From assembly GCA_025351675.1 (NCBI GenBank), contig JANXVK010000563.1, positions 1-5,418 on the forward strand: a stretch of DNA of 5,418 nt, given 5' to 3'. Position numbers and translations under genes: made by a program. The notes below the pieces were generated by a model. That model saw only the letters and a list, made by a program, of their open reading frames with translations. It searched no databases and was not told the origin of the DNA. The stretch's first letter is position 1, and each line of letters starts with the position of its first letter. Shown here in pieces: positions 1 through 5,418 of the stretch. The DNA comes from Rhizobacter sp. (GTDB taxonomy: Bacteria > Pseudomonadota > Gammaproteobacteria > Burkholderiales > Burkholderiaceae_C).

Positions 1-795
1 GCGGTGCAACGCATCGCGCGCTTCAAGCAGCTGATGACGCGGGCCGCACGCCGCGCGTTCGACTCCGGCGCGGCCGGCAACGCGCACCCCGGCGTGATCC
101 TCGACGACCGCTTTGGCGCCGACGCCTTCCCCGACATGACCGGCACCGGCTGGTGGGTCGCGCGGCCGGTCGAGCGGCCGGGCTCGCGGCCGCTGCAGTT
201 CGAGGCCGGCTCGCAGCTCGCGCTGGCGATGCGCGCGTGGCCGACCGAGCACGTCGCGAAGTGCCTCGTGAGCTACCACCCCGACGACGACGATGCGATG
301 CGCGATCTGCAGATCGCGCGCCTCGATGCGCTGCAGCAGGCCTGCCTCGGCACCGACCGCGAGTTCCTGATCGAGGTGATCCCGCCGCTCGACATGCCGA
401 CCGACGAGCACACGCTGGCGCGCGCGCTGGATCAGATCTATGCCGCCGGCATTCGCCCCGACTGGTGGAAGCTGCCGCCGCCGAAGGGCGACGCGGCCTG
501 GGCGCAGATCGCCGGCTCGATCGCGCACCACGATCCGCAATGCCGCGGCGTGCTGCTGCTCGGGCTCGAAGCGTCCGAAGACGCGCTGCGCCGCAGCTTC
601 GAGATCGCTGCGCCGCATGCGATCTGCAAGGGCTTCGCGATCGGCCGCTCGGTGTTCGCGGAGCCGGCAGCCGCGTGGTTTGCCGGGCGGCTCGACGATG
701 CCGGCGTGATCGACGAAGTCTGCGCGCGCTACATCCGATTGATCGCGCTGTGGCACGGCGCCGGCACACCCATCACCACGAAGGAACTGGCATGA
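1..795 (+). CDS. iolC: IolC-type protein, C-terminal DUF2090 (5-dehydro-2-deoxyphosphogluconate aldolase) region, 5' partial
   Basis: The frame is open from the left edge to TGA at 793-795 and gives 264 residues. A GTG at position 4 could be read as a start, but the text around it (VQRIARFKQLMTRAA) matches the interior of the DUF2090 domain, so the gene almost certainly begins upstream, probably with a PfkB-type kinase half. Recognisable segments are ILDDRFG near residue 32, GWWVARPVERPGSRPL near 50, EVIPP (Glu125), DWWKLP (Lys157), GVLLLGLEA near 183 and GFAIGRSVF near 212. In the known family, the IolC half phosphorylates 5-dehydro-2-deoxygluconate and the DUF2090 half is annotated as the aldolase that splits the product into DHAP and malonate semialdehyde in cytosolic myo-inositol catabolism. 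Lys157 is a candidate Schiff-base lysine by analogy with class I TIM-barrel aldolases; this is inference. The kinase half is not in view, so a stand-alone aldolase or another sugar-acid specificity remains possible. Confidence 0.85.
   Translation, partial: AVQRIARFKQLMTRAARRAFDSGAAGNAHPGVILDDRFGADAFPDMTGTGWWVARPVERPGSRPLQFEAGSQLALAMRAWPTEHVAKCLVSYHPDDDDAMRDLQIARLDALQQACLGTDREFLIEVIPPLDMPTDEHTLARALDQIYAAGIRPDWWKLPPPKGDAAWAQIAGSIAHHDPQCRGVLLLGLEASEDALRRSFEIAAPHAICKGFAIGRSVFAEPAAAWFAGRLDDAGVIDEVCARYIRLIALWHGAGTPITTKELA
300..319. repeat. Perfect 20-bp palindrome inside the iolC-type gene
   Basis: The two half-sites are GCGCGATCTG and CAGATCGCGC, with no spacer and a PstI-type CTGCAG core. It codes for MRDLQIAR in the aldolase region. 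Whether it is a protein-binding site or chance is unknown. Confidence 0.6.
781..786 (+). promoter_or_regulatory. Ribosome binding site for the dehydrogenase at 792
   Basis: AAGGAA lies 5 nt before the ATG at 792, inside the last codons of the upstream gene. It supports this start over any earlier in-frame one. The ATGA stop/start overlap at 792-795 suggests translational coupling of the aldolase and the dehydrogenase. Confidence 0.75.
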
Positions 796-1703
796 GCGAG
801 AAATTGAGGATCGGCTTCATCGGCATCGGCATGATGGGCCACGGGATGGCGAAGAACCTGCTCGCGAAGGGCTATCCGCTGACGCTGAAAGTGAATCGCA
901 ACCGTGAGCGTCTGGTCGACCTGCTCGACGCCGGCGCGAGTGAAGCAAGCACCAATGCGGCGGTCGCGATGCGCAGCGACGTCGTGTTCATCTGCGTCTC
1001 GAGTTCGCCGCAGGTTGAATCCATCGTGCTGGGCGAGAACGGCGTGCTGGGCTCCGCGCGCGAAGGCCTGATCGTCGTCGACTGCTCGACCGCCGAACCC
1101 GACTCGACCGCGCGCATCCGCGATGCCCTCGCGGCGCGCGGGACGCGCTTCATCGATGCACCGCTGGCACGCACGCCGAAAGAGGCCGAGGAGGGCCGGC
1201 TGAACACGATGGTCGGCGCCGAACCAGCCGACTTCGAGGCGATCAAGCCGGTGCTGCGGGCCTTCTGCGAGAACATCTTCCACGTCGGCCCGCCCGGCAG
1301 CGGCCATGTGCTGAAGCTGATCAACAACATGCTCGCGATGTCGCAGGCCGCGGCGATCGCCGAGGCCGCCGCGGTGGCCGCGAAGGCGGGGCTGCCGCTG
1401 GCCAAGCTGTTCGAGGTGATCTCGGCCGGTGGCGTCAACTCCGGCATCTTCCAGATGATGTTCGGCCGCATGTTGCAGGGCGATCTCGCGGGGCTGAAGT
1501 TCGCGATCGGCAACGCGCAGAAAGACCTGCGCTACTACACCCATCTGGCCGAATCGCTGCCGGTCGCGAGCTTCATCGGCGAGGCGGCACACCAGACCTT
1601 CGTGCAGGCCAGCAACCTCGGCCACGGCGACAAGTTCATCGCGTCGCTGTTCGAGATGCAGGAGCAGACCAGCAAGACCCGGATCGTTCCGCGGCCCGCC
1701 TGA
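792..1703 (+). CDS. NAD(P)-dependent beta-hydroxyacid dehydrogenase (3-hydroxyisobutyrate dehydrogenase family)
   Basis: This 303-residue protein has the usual length for the family. The N-terminal Rossmann motif is GFIGIGMMGHGMAKNL (residues 8-23). The second strand ends in VNRNRE (Asn35, Arg36), a pattern seen in NADPH-preferring members rather than the Asp of NAD-preferring ones. DCST occurs near residue 97. The catalytic lysine is Lys175 in GHVLKLINNM, with Asn178 and Asn179, and the conserved KDL is at 244-246. The substrate loop reads DAPLARTPKEAEEGRL (from residue 122) where classical 3-hydroxyisobutyrate and tartronate-semialdehyde reductases have DAPVSGG. An Arg at this place resembles the GRTS loop of sulfolactaldehyde reductase YihU, and Lys175 and Asn178 keep the same offset from it as in YihU (from memory). 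The gene overlaps the aldolase gene by 4 nt, so its substrate may be the aldolase product, such as malonate semialdehyde. Family is certain, substrate is not. Confidence 0.92.
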   Translation: MSEKLRIGFIGIGMMGHGMAKNLLAKGYPLTLKVNRNRERLVDLLDAGASEASTNAAVAMRSDVVFICVSSSPQVESIVLGENGVLGSAREGLIVVDCSTAEPDSTARIRDALAARGTRFIDAPLARTPKEAEEGRLNTMVGAEPADFEAIKPVLRAFCENIFHVGPPGSGHVLKLINNMLAMSQAAAIAEAAAVAAKAGLPLAKLFEVISAGGVNSGIFQMMFGRMLQGDLAGLKFAIGNAQKDLRYYTHLAESLPVASFIGEAAHQTFVQASNLGHGDKFIASLFEMQEQTSKTRIVPRPA

Positions 1704-1776
1704 GCGAGAGCAACCGCTTCATGCCCGCCCGACCGCGCATTGAGACGCGAAGGGCTTCCACCACCGGAGACTTCTC
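1704..1776 (+). other. 73-nt intergenic gap, largest in the window
   Basis: The gap contains the ribosome binding site of the next gene at its 3' end. I see no stem-loop followed by T residues and no convincing -35/-10 pair. TTGAGA at 1740-1745 resembles a -35 box but has no partner -10 at normal spacing. It may hold a weak internal promoter or merely separate two operon segments. Confidence 0.5.
1766..1770 (+). promoter_or_regulatory. Ribosome binding site for the substrate-binding protein
   Basis: GGAGA lies 6 nt before the ATG at 1777. It fixes this start, which also gives a complete Tat signal peptide. Confidence 0.75.
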
Positions 1777-3108
1777 ATGACCGACTCGAAGCACGACGAC
1801 ATTCCCGCCGACACCACGCGGCGCCGCATTCTGAAGACCTCGGCGCTGGCCGCGGTCGGCGCCGGCCTCTACGGCGTCGCGCCGTTCTACGGCCCGTGGA
1901 AGCACAACCACGCGTGGGCCCAGACCGCGCAGAAGAAGCCGCTGGTGCTCGGCCTGACGATGGACGCGAGCGGCCAGTACGCCGCCTCGGGCACCGAAGA
2001 ACGCCTCGGCGCGATGATGGCGATCAAGGAGTTCAACGACAAGGGCGGCGTGATCGGCCGGCGCATCGAGGCGATCCACATGGACACCGAGACCACGCCC
2101 GCCACCGGCACGCGCGTGGCCGAACGCATGATCACCCGCAACGAAGCGGGCTTTCTGCTCGGCGCGATTCACTCCGGCGTGGCGAACGCGATCTCGCAGG
2201 TCGCGCAGAAGTACGGCTGCGTCTACATGAACACCAATTCGAGCTCGCCGACCGAATCGGGCAAGGACTGTCACCGCGTCAAGTTTGTCTGGGACGGCAA
2301 CGGCACCAACTTCTCGCACGCGATCGTCAAGAACGCGATGAAGGTCAGCGGCAAGAATTGGCTGCTGCTGACGAACGACTATGTCTGGGGCCACCAGACC
2401 TCGAAGGCGACGCGCGCCATCATCGAGGCCAACGGCGGCAAGGTCGTCGACGAGCTGCTGGTGCCGCAGAACACGCGCGACTTCTCGGCCTACCTGCTGA
2501 AGATCCAGCAGATCAAGCCCGATGTGGTCGCTACCGCGGTTGGCGGTGACGACATCAAGGCGCTGCGCCAGCAGGTCGTGCAGCTGAAGATGAACCAGAA
2601 GCCGGCCTGGATCAACAACCAGCAGGACTGGCCCGACGTGTACGGCCTCGGGCCGGACGCGATCTTCGGCGTGTTCGGCACCAACTGGTACTGGCGCCTC
2701 GATCTGCCGGGTGTGAAGGAGTTCGTCGCGGCGTACCAGAAGCAGTTCCCGGGCATGGCGATCCGCGTGCCGGGCAACGTCTACTACAACGGCTACATGG
2801 CTACGCGCGAGCTGCTGCGCGCGGTCGAGCGCGCCGGCTCGACCAACAACCTCGCGGTGATAAAGGAGCTCGAGGCGCTGAAGGTGCCGGCCCGCGACCG
2901 CATGCAGCACTTCGACGCCTACATGAACCCGACCACCCACCAGATGCAGCAGACGCTGTACATGGCGAGCTACAACGACACACCGGCCGAGAAGGACGAC
3001 ATCTACCGCATCCTGACGCAGGCCACGCCGCAAGAGGTCGAAGACCGCGACGCGATCGGCGTGTGCAAGCTGGAGCCGCTGTCGGCGACGCCGAGCTACG
3101 AAGCCTGA
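1777..3108 (+). CDS. ABC transporter periplasmic substrate-binding protein (LivK/HAAT type, Peripla_BP_6), Tat-exported
   Basis: This 443-residue protein begins with a twin-arginine signal: TRRRILK at residues 14-20, a hydrophobic Ala/Gly-rich stretch at about 22-37, and a likely cleavage site AWA|QTA after residue 48. The mature part (about 395 residues) is a type I two-lobe binding protein. It opens with a beta strand (LVLGLTMDASGQYA), followed by the typical GAMMAIKEFNDKGGVIGRRIE. Further family segments are DTETTPATGTRVAERMI, NTNSSSPTESGKDCHR (about 151-166), DYVWGHQTSKATRAI, LVPQNTRDFSAYLLKIQQIKPDVV, and the Trp/Asn-rich hinge region WINNQQDWPDVYG. Such proteins capture amino acids, amides, aromatic acids or other small polar ligands and hand them to a LivH/LivM permease. 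Cys148 and Cys165 could form a disulfide, and a third Cys is at 430. Tat export implies folding or ligand binding before export. The LivH-type gene follows after 24 nt. Ligand cannot be assigned; the iol-like neighbours suggest a polyol or sugar acid over an amino acid, which is inference. Confidence 0.92.
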   Translation: MTDSKHDDIPADTTRRRILKTSALAAVGAGLYGVAPFYGPWKHNHAWAQTAQKKPLVLGLTMDASGQYAASGTEERLGAMMAIKEFNDKGGVIGRRIEAIHMDTETTPATGTRVAERMITRNEAGFLLGAIHSGVANAISQVAQKYGCVYMNTNSSSPTESGKDCHRVKFVWDGNGTNFSHAIVKNAMKVSGKNWLLLTNDYVWGHQTSKATRAIIEANGGKVVDELLVPQNTRDFSAYLLKIQQIKPDVVATAVGGDDIKALRQQVVQLKMNQKPAWINNQQDWPDVYGLGPDAIFGVFGTNWYWRLDLPGVKEFVAAYQKQFPGMAIRVPGNVYYNGYMATRELLRAVERAGSTNNLAVIKELEALKVPARDRMQHFDAYMNPTTHQMQQTLYMASYNDTPAEKDDIYRILTQATPQEVEDRDAIGVCKLEPLSATPSYEA

Positions 3109-3121
3109 TCGCGGCGGGCGC

Positions 3122-3126
3122 GAGGA
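3122..3126 (+). promoter_or_regulatory. Ribosome binding site for the permease
   Basis: GAGGA lies 6 nt before the ATG at 3133 in a 24-nt gap after the binding-protein gene. It supports this start and a shared transcript. Confidence 0.75.
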
Positions 3127-3132
3127 CCAGAC

Positions 3133-4053
3133 ATGGCGAACCTGCTGCCGCACCTGCTGAACGGTCTGTCGCTCGGGCTGCTGTTCGCGTTGATCGCACT
3201 CGGCTTCATGCTGATCGTCGGCGTGATGGAGACCATCAACCTGGCGCACGGCTCGCTGTTCGCGCTCGGCATGTACGCGGCGATCTTCATCGTCACGCCC
3301 AAGCTCGGCTGGTTCCCCGAGCTGCAGGCGGCGTACATCGCCTTGCCGCTCGGCACGCGCTATGCGATCGCGCTGCTGCTCGCGCCGGTCCTCGTCGGCA
3401 TCTTCGGCATGGGGCTGGAGCTCTGCCTGCGCCGCACCCACGGCAAAGACCCGCTCTACGGCCTGCTGCTGACATTCGGCGCCGCGCTGGTGATCGAGGA
3501 GACGATCCGCGTGGTCTGGGGTTCGGGCGAGAAGACGCTGCCGGTGCCGGATGCGATCTCGGGTGCGTTCCTGATCGGCGACCTGGTCTACTCGCGCTAC
3601 CGCTTTTTCGCGAGCGGTTTCGCGATCATCATGATCGGGCTGCTGTGGTTCTTCATCGAGCGCACGCCGTATGGTGCGATCGTCAAGGCCGGTGCGCACG
3701 ACAGCGAAATGGTGCGCGCGCTGGGCATCAACCTCGCACGGCTGCGCATGTGGGTGTTCGGGCTCGGCGTCGCGCTCGCGGCGATCGCCGGTGTCGTCAT
3801 GGCGCCGATCTGGGGCGTGCGGCCGCAGGTGGGCGTCGATGCGGTCGTGCCGGCCTTCCTGATCATCGTGCTCGGCGGTGTCGGCAGCCTGTGGGGCGCG
3901 GTGCTCGCGGGGCTGATGGTCGGCATGGTGGTCGGGCTGACCGGCGCGTACGCGTCGGAGTGGTCGCTGCTGTCGATGTACCTGTTGTTCATCGCCGTCG
4001 TGAGCTTCCGCTCGCGCGGCCTGTTCGGAAAGAAGAGCGTGCTCGACACATGA
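3133..4053 (+). CDS. Branched-chain amino acid-type ABC transporter permease, LivH-like (BPD_transp_2)
   Basis: This 306-residue inner-membrane protein has about eight hydrophobic segments, the usual size for LivH. Family hallmarks are the N-terminal NGLSLGLLFALIALGFMLIVG, INLAHG (residues 35-40, LivH usually INFAHG), the cytoplasmic loop ALGINLARLRMWVFG (from 196) that contacts the ATPase, GVVMAP, and GGVGSLWGAVLAG (248-260). The tail GLFGKK matches the family ending RPQGLFG. It would form the membrane channel with a LivM partner and be driven by LivG/LivF ATPases. None of these follows; the next gene is an SDR whose ATG overlaps this stop codon. The missing subunits must lie upstream of the window, further downstream or elsewhere. 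The pairing with the binding protein at 1777 is supported by order and spacing. Substrate unknown. Confidence 0.93.
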   Translation: MANLLPHLLNGLSLGLLFALIALGFMLIVGVMETINLAHGSLFALGMYAAIFIVTPKLGWFPELQAAYIALPLGTRYAIALLLAPVLVGIFGMGLELCLRRTHGKDPLYGLLLTFGAALVIEETIRVVWGSGEKTLPVPDAISGAFLIGDLVYSRYRFFASGFAIIMIGLLWFFIERTPYGAIVKAGAHDSEMVRALGINLARLRMWVFGLGVALAAIAGVVMAPIWGVRPQVGVDAVVPAFLIIVLGGVGSLWGAVLAGLMVGMVVGLTGAYASEWSLLSMYLLFIAVVSFRSRGLFGKKSVLDT

Positions 4054-4805
4054 CAAGCTCCTCACTCCCGCTGCAAGGCAAGGTCGCGCTGGTTACCGGC
4101 GCGGGCGGCACGATGGGGCGTGCGGTGGTCGACGCGCTTTGCGCCGATGGCTGCCGCGTCGCGATGATCGATTTGAACCCCGCGTCGATGGCGTCGTTGC
4201 AAGAGCGGTACGCCGAACGCGTGCTCGCGATCGCCTGCGACATCGGCGACCCGACCGCGGTGAAGGCCGCGCACGCGCAGGTCGTCGCCGCGCTCGGCGA
4301 GGTCGACGTGCTCGTCAACAACGCCGGCATCCTGTCGAACCACAAGGTCGAAGCCACCGATGTGGCCGAGTGGCGCCGCGTGATGGCCGCGAACCTCGAC
4401 GGCGCGCTGTTCTGGGCCCAAGCGGTGGTGCCGGCGATGAAGGCGCGGCGCTGGGGCCGCATCGTCAACACCAGCTCACTCGCGGCCAAGACCGGCGGGC
4501 TGACCGCCGGCACCGCGTACTCGGTCTCGAAGGGCGCGATGAGCGCACTGACCTTCTCCTTGGCGCGCGAGCTTGCCGCTTTCGGCGTCACGGCCAACGC
4601 GGTCGCGCCGGCCTATGTGCGCACGCCGATGGTCACCGAGCAGCTGACCGAGGCGCAGCGCTTGGCGCTGATCGCCCAGATTCCGGTCGGGCGCTTCTGC
4701 GAGCCGGAGGAGTTCGCGCACGCGGTGCGCTTTCTCGCGTCGCCCTTGTCGGGCTTCATCACCGGTGAGATCCTTGATCTCAACGGTGGCTTGTTGATGG
4801 ATTGA
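4050..4805 (+). CDS. Short-chain dehydrogenase/reductase (SDR), classical type, NAD-preferring by motif
   Basis: This 251-residue protein has the normal length of a classical SDR. The cofactor motif is TGAGGTMG (residues 16-23); Thr21 stands where TGxxxGxG normally has the middle Gly. Asp41 at the end of strand two (AMIDLN) predicts NAD(H) over NADP(H). NNAG is at 90-93, the structural Asn at 115, the catalytic Ser at 143 (NTSS), and YSVSK gives Tyr157 and Lys161. PAYVRTPM and the C-terminal GEILDLNGG complete the fold. The reaction is reversible oxidation of a secondary alcohol, probably on a polyol or sugar acid given the neighbours. Its ATG overlaps the permease stop (ATGA, 4050-4053), so it is likely translationally coupled; a purine-rich GAAGAG at 4032-4037 is rather far away at 12 nt. 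The last codons, from about 4774, use CTT, GAT, GGT and TTG, less GC-rich than the rest of the gene. The label gluconate or polyol dehydrogenase would be a guess. Confidence 0.92.
   Translation: MTSSSLPLQGKVALVTGAGGTMGRAVVDALCADGCRVAMIDLNPASMASLQERYAERVLAIACDIGDPTAVKAAHAQVVAALGEVDVLVNNAGILSNHKVEATDVAEWRRVMAANLDGALFWAQAVVPAMKARRWGRIVNTSSLAAKTGGLTAGTAYSVSKGAMSALTFSLARELAAFGVTANAVAPAYVRTPMVTEQLTEAQRLALIAQIPVGRFCEPEEFAHAVRFLASPLSGFITGEILDLNGGLLMD
4760..4788 (+). repeat. Imperfect inverted repeat / RNA hairpin near the end of the first SDR gene
   Basis: Arms CACCGGTGAGATC (4760-4772) and GATCTCAACGGTG (4776-4788) pair at 12 of 13 positions around a CTT loop; the only mismatch is G4765 with A4783. 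The repeat ends 14 nt before the stop codon and 24 nt before the ATG of the next SDR. No T-run follows, so it is not a standard terminator. It overlaps the conserved coding motif ITGEILDLNGG, which partly constrains the sequence. Confidence 0.55.
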
Positions 4806-4812
4806 AACGCCC

Positions 4813-5418
4813 ATGAACGAAACCGAGCGACAAGCATTGCGCGGCCTGTTCGACCTGACCGGCCGCATCGCCTGCGTGCCCGGCGGCTATGGCGACATCG
4901 GCGGCGCGATCTCGTGGGGGCTCGCGCAGGCGGGCGCGAGGGTCTCGGTCACCGGGCGCAGCGCGGTCAAGGCCGACGCGTTCGCGGCCGAGCTGCGCGC
5001 GGCCGGGCACGACGCGATCGGCCTCGCGATGGACGCGCATTCGGTGCCCGATTGCCAGGCCGCCGTCGACGCGACCGCGCGCCACTTCGGCGGGCTCGAT
5101 CTGCTCGTCAACTGCATCGGCATCCAGCGCGAGCAGCGCCTGGCCGAAGTCACCGAAGAGGCCTTCGACGAGGTCGTGCAGGTCAACCTGAAGGCCGCGA
5201 TGTTTCTCGCGCAAGCCGCGGCTCGGCACCAGAGCGCGGGCGGGCGCCAAGTGCATCTGCTCTCGGTGCGCGCGCAGCTCGGCCTGCGCGACCGCGGCTA
5301 CTCGGCCTACTGCGCGACCAAGGGCGCGCTCGTGATGCTCGTCAAGCAGCACGCGATGGAGCTGGCGGCGCGCGGCATCACGGTCAACGGCATTGCGCCG
5401 ACGGTCGTGCGCGGCGAG
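4813..5418 (+). CDS. Second short-chain dehydrogenase/reductase, NADP-preferring by motif, 3' partial
   Basis: Reading from ATG 4813 gives 202 residues with no stop before the window edge, so about 50-60 residues are missing at the C-terminus. It begins MNETERQALRGLFDLTGRIA, then the cofactor loop VPGGYGDIGGAI. Here Pro23 replaces the usual Thr and Asp28 the middle Gly of TGxxxGxG. Strand two ends in TGRS (Arg49), favouring NADP(H). NCIG (100-103) replaces NNAG, the structural Asn is Asn125, the catalytic Ser is Ser151 (LLSVRAQLG), and YCATK gives Tyr166 and Lys170; a second Tyr is at 163. VNGIAPTVVR leads to the edge. It is an SDR of the gluconate-5-dehydrogenase-like group, clearly divergent from the SDR just upstream rather than a recent copy. 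The 7-nt gap and a weak GGA about 11 nt before the ATG suggest translation depends partly on the upstream gene. Substrate unknown. Confidence 0.9.
   Translation, partial: MNETERQALRGLFDLTGRIACVPGGYGDIGGAISWGLAQAGARVSVTGRSAVKADAFAAELRAAGHDAIGLAMDAHSVPDCQAAVDATARHFGGLDLLVNCIGIQREQRLAEVTEEAFDEVVQVNLKAAMFLAQAAARHQSAGGRQVHLLSVRAQLGLRDRGYSAYCATKGALVMLVKQHAMELAARGITVNGIAPTVVRGE

Noticed and set aside
162..192. Three copies of GCGGCCG spaced exactly 12 nt apart
   Set aside because: They encode the Arg-Pro repeats of the conserved DUF2090 segment RPVERPGSRPL, so protein sequence plus codon bias explains them.
153..791. Upstream in-frame extension of the dehydrogenase (start at 153)
   Set aside because: The extension is Arg/Ala-rich shadow sequence of the aldolase gene. 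The ATG at 792 has a good ribosome binding site and starts the Rossmann fold at the normal distance.
1740..1775. Possible sigma-70 promoter starting at TTGAGA
   Set aside because: No AT-rich -10 element occurs at suitable spacing before the start codon.
3606..3625. Direct repeat TTTCGCGA, two copies 12 nt apart, in the permease gene
   Set aside because: Only 8 bp long, within coding sequence, and without any associated element.
3623..3637. 15-nt near-palindrome CGATCAT-C-ATGATCG in the permease gene
   Set aside because: Short, lies in codons for Ile-Ile-Met-Ile in a membrane segment, and GATC-rich words are frequent throughout the window.
3063..4049. Upstream in-frame extension of the first SDR (start at 3063)
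   Set aside because: It reads through the permease gene in the wrong frame. The ATG at 4050 gives a normal-length SDR.
1636..4065. An 809-codon open frame on the minus strand
   Set aside because: It runs antisense across the ends of two genes and the whole of two others that carry clear family motifs. Its translation is a low-complexity mix rich in Arg, His, Asp and Gln with no recognisable domain, as expected opposite GC-rich codons.

Overview
The window is very GC-rich, with codon third positions almost all G or C. It is gene-dense, and all five genes lie on the + strand. The style and the protein families suggest a high-GC proteobacterium, most likely a betaproteobacterium of the Burkholderiales type. 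That placement is an inference; no marker gene in the window fixes the taxon. No rRNA, tRNA, CRISPR array, insertion sequence, origin or convincing factor-independent terminator is visible.

Layout: (1) 1-795 is the C-terminal part of an IolC-type protein, the DUF2090 / 5-dehydro-2-deoxyphosphogluconate aldolase region, cut by the left edge. (2) 792-1703, overlapping it by ATGA, is a beta-hydroxyacid (3-hydroxyisobutyrate-type) dehydrogenase with an unusual Arg-containing substrate loop. (3) After a 73-nt gap, 1777-3108 is a Tat-exported periplasmic binding protein of the branched-chain amino acid (HAAT) transporter family. (4) 3133-4053 is a LivH-type permease. (5) 4050-4805, overlapping the permease by ATGA, is a short-chain dehydrogenase (SDR). 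(6) 4813 to the right edge is a second, divergent SDR, cut before its C-terminus.

The spacings (-4, 73, 24, -4 and 7 nt) suggest one operon for uptake and catabolism of a small polar compound, probably a polyol, sugar acid or inositol-like molecule. The HAAT proteins would import it. The two SDRs would interconvert alcohol and keto forms, with predicted NAD preference for the first and NADP for the second. The kinase/aldolase would cleave a phosphorylated keto-deoxy acid into DHAP plus a three-carbon semialdehyde, which the neighbouring dehydrogenase could reduce. The actual substrate cannot be read from the sequence.

The most interesting points are: the translationally coupled aldolase/semialdehyde-reductase pair, which parallels the kinase-aldolase-reductase logic of sulfoglycolysis; the pairing of an IolC-type enzyme with a HAAT rather than a sugar-type transporter, with LivM and both ATPases missing next to the permease; non-canonical cofactor-binding motifs in both SDRs; and two strong inverted repeats inside coding sequence (300-319 and 4760-4788).
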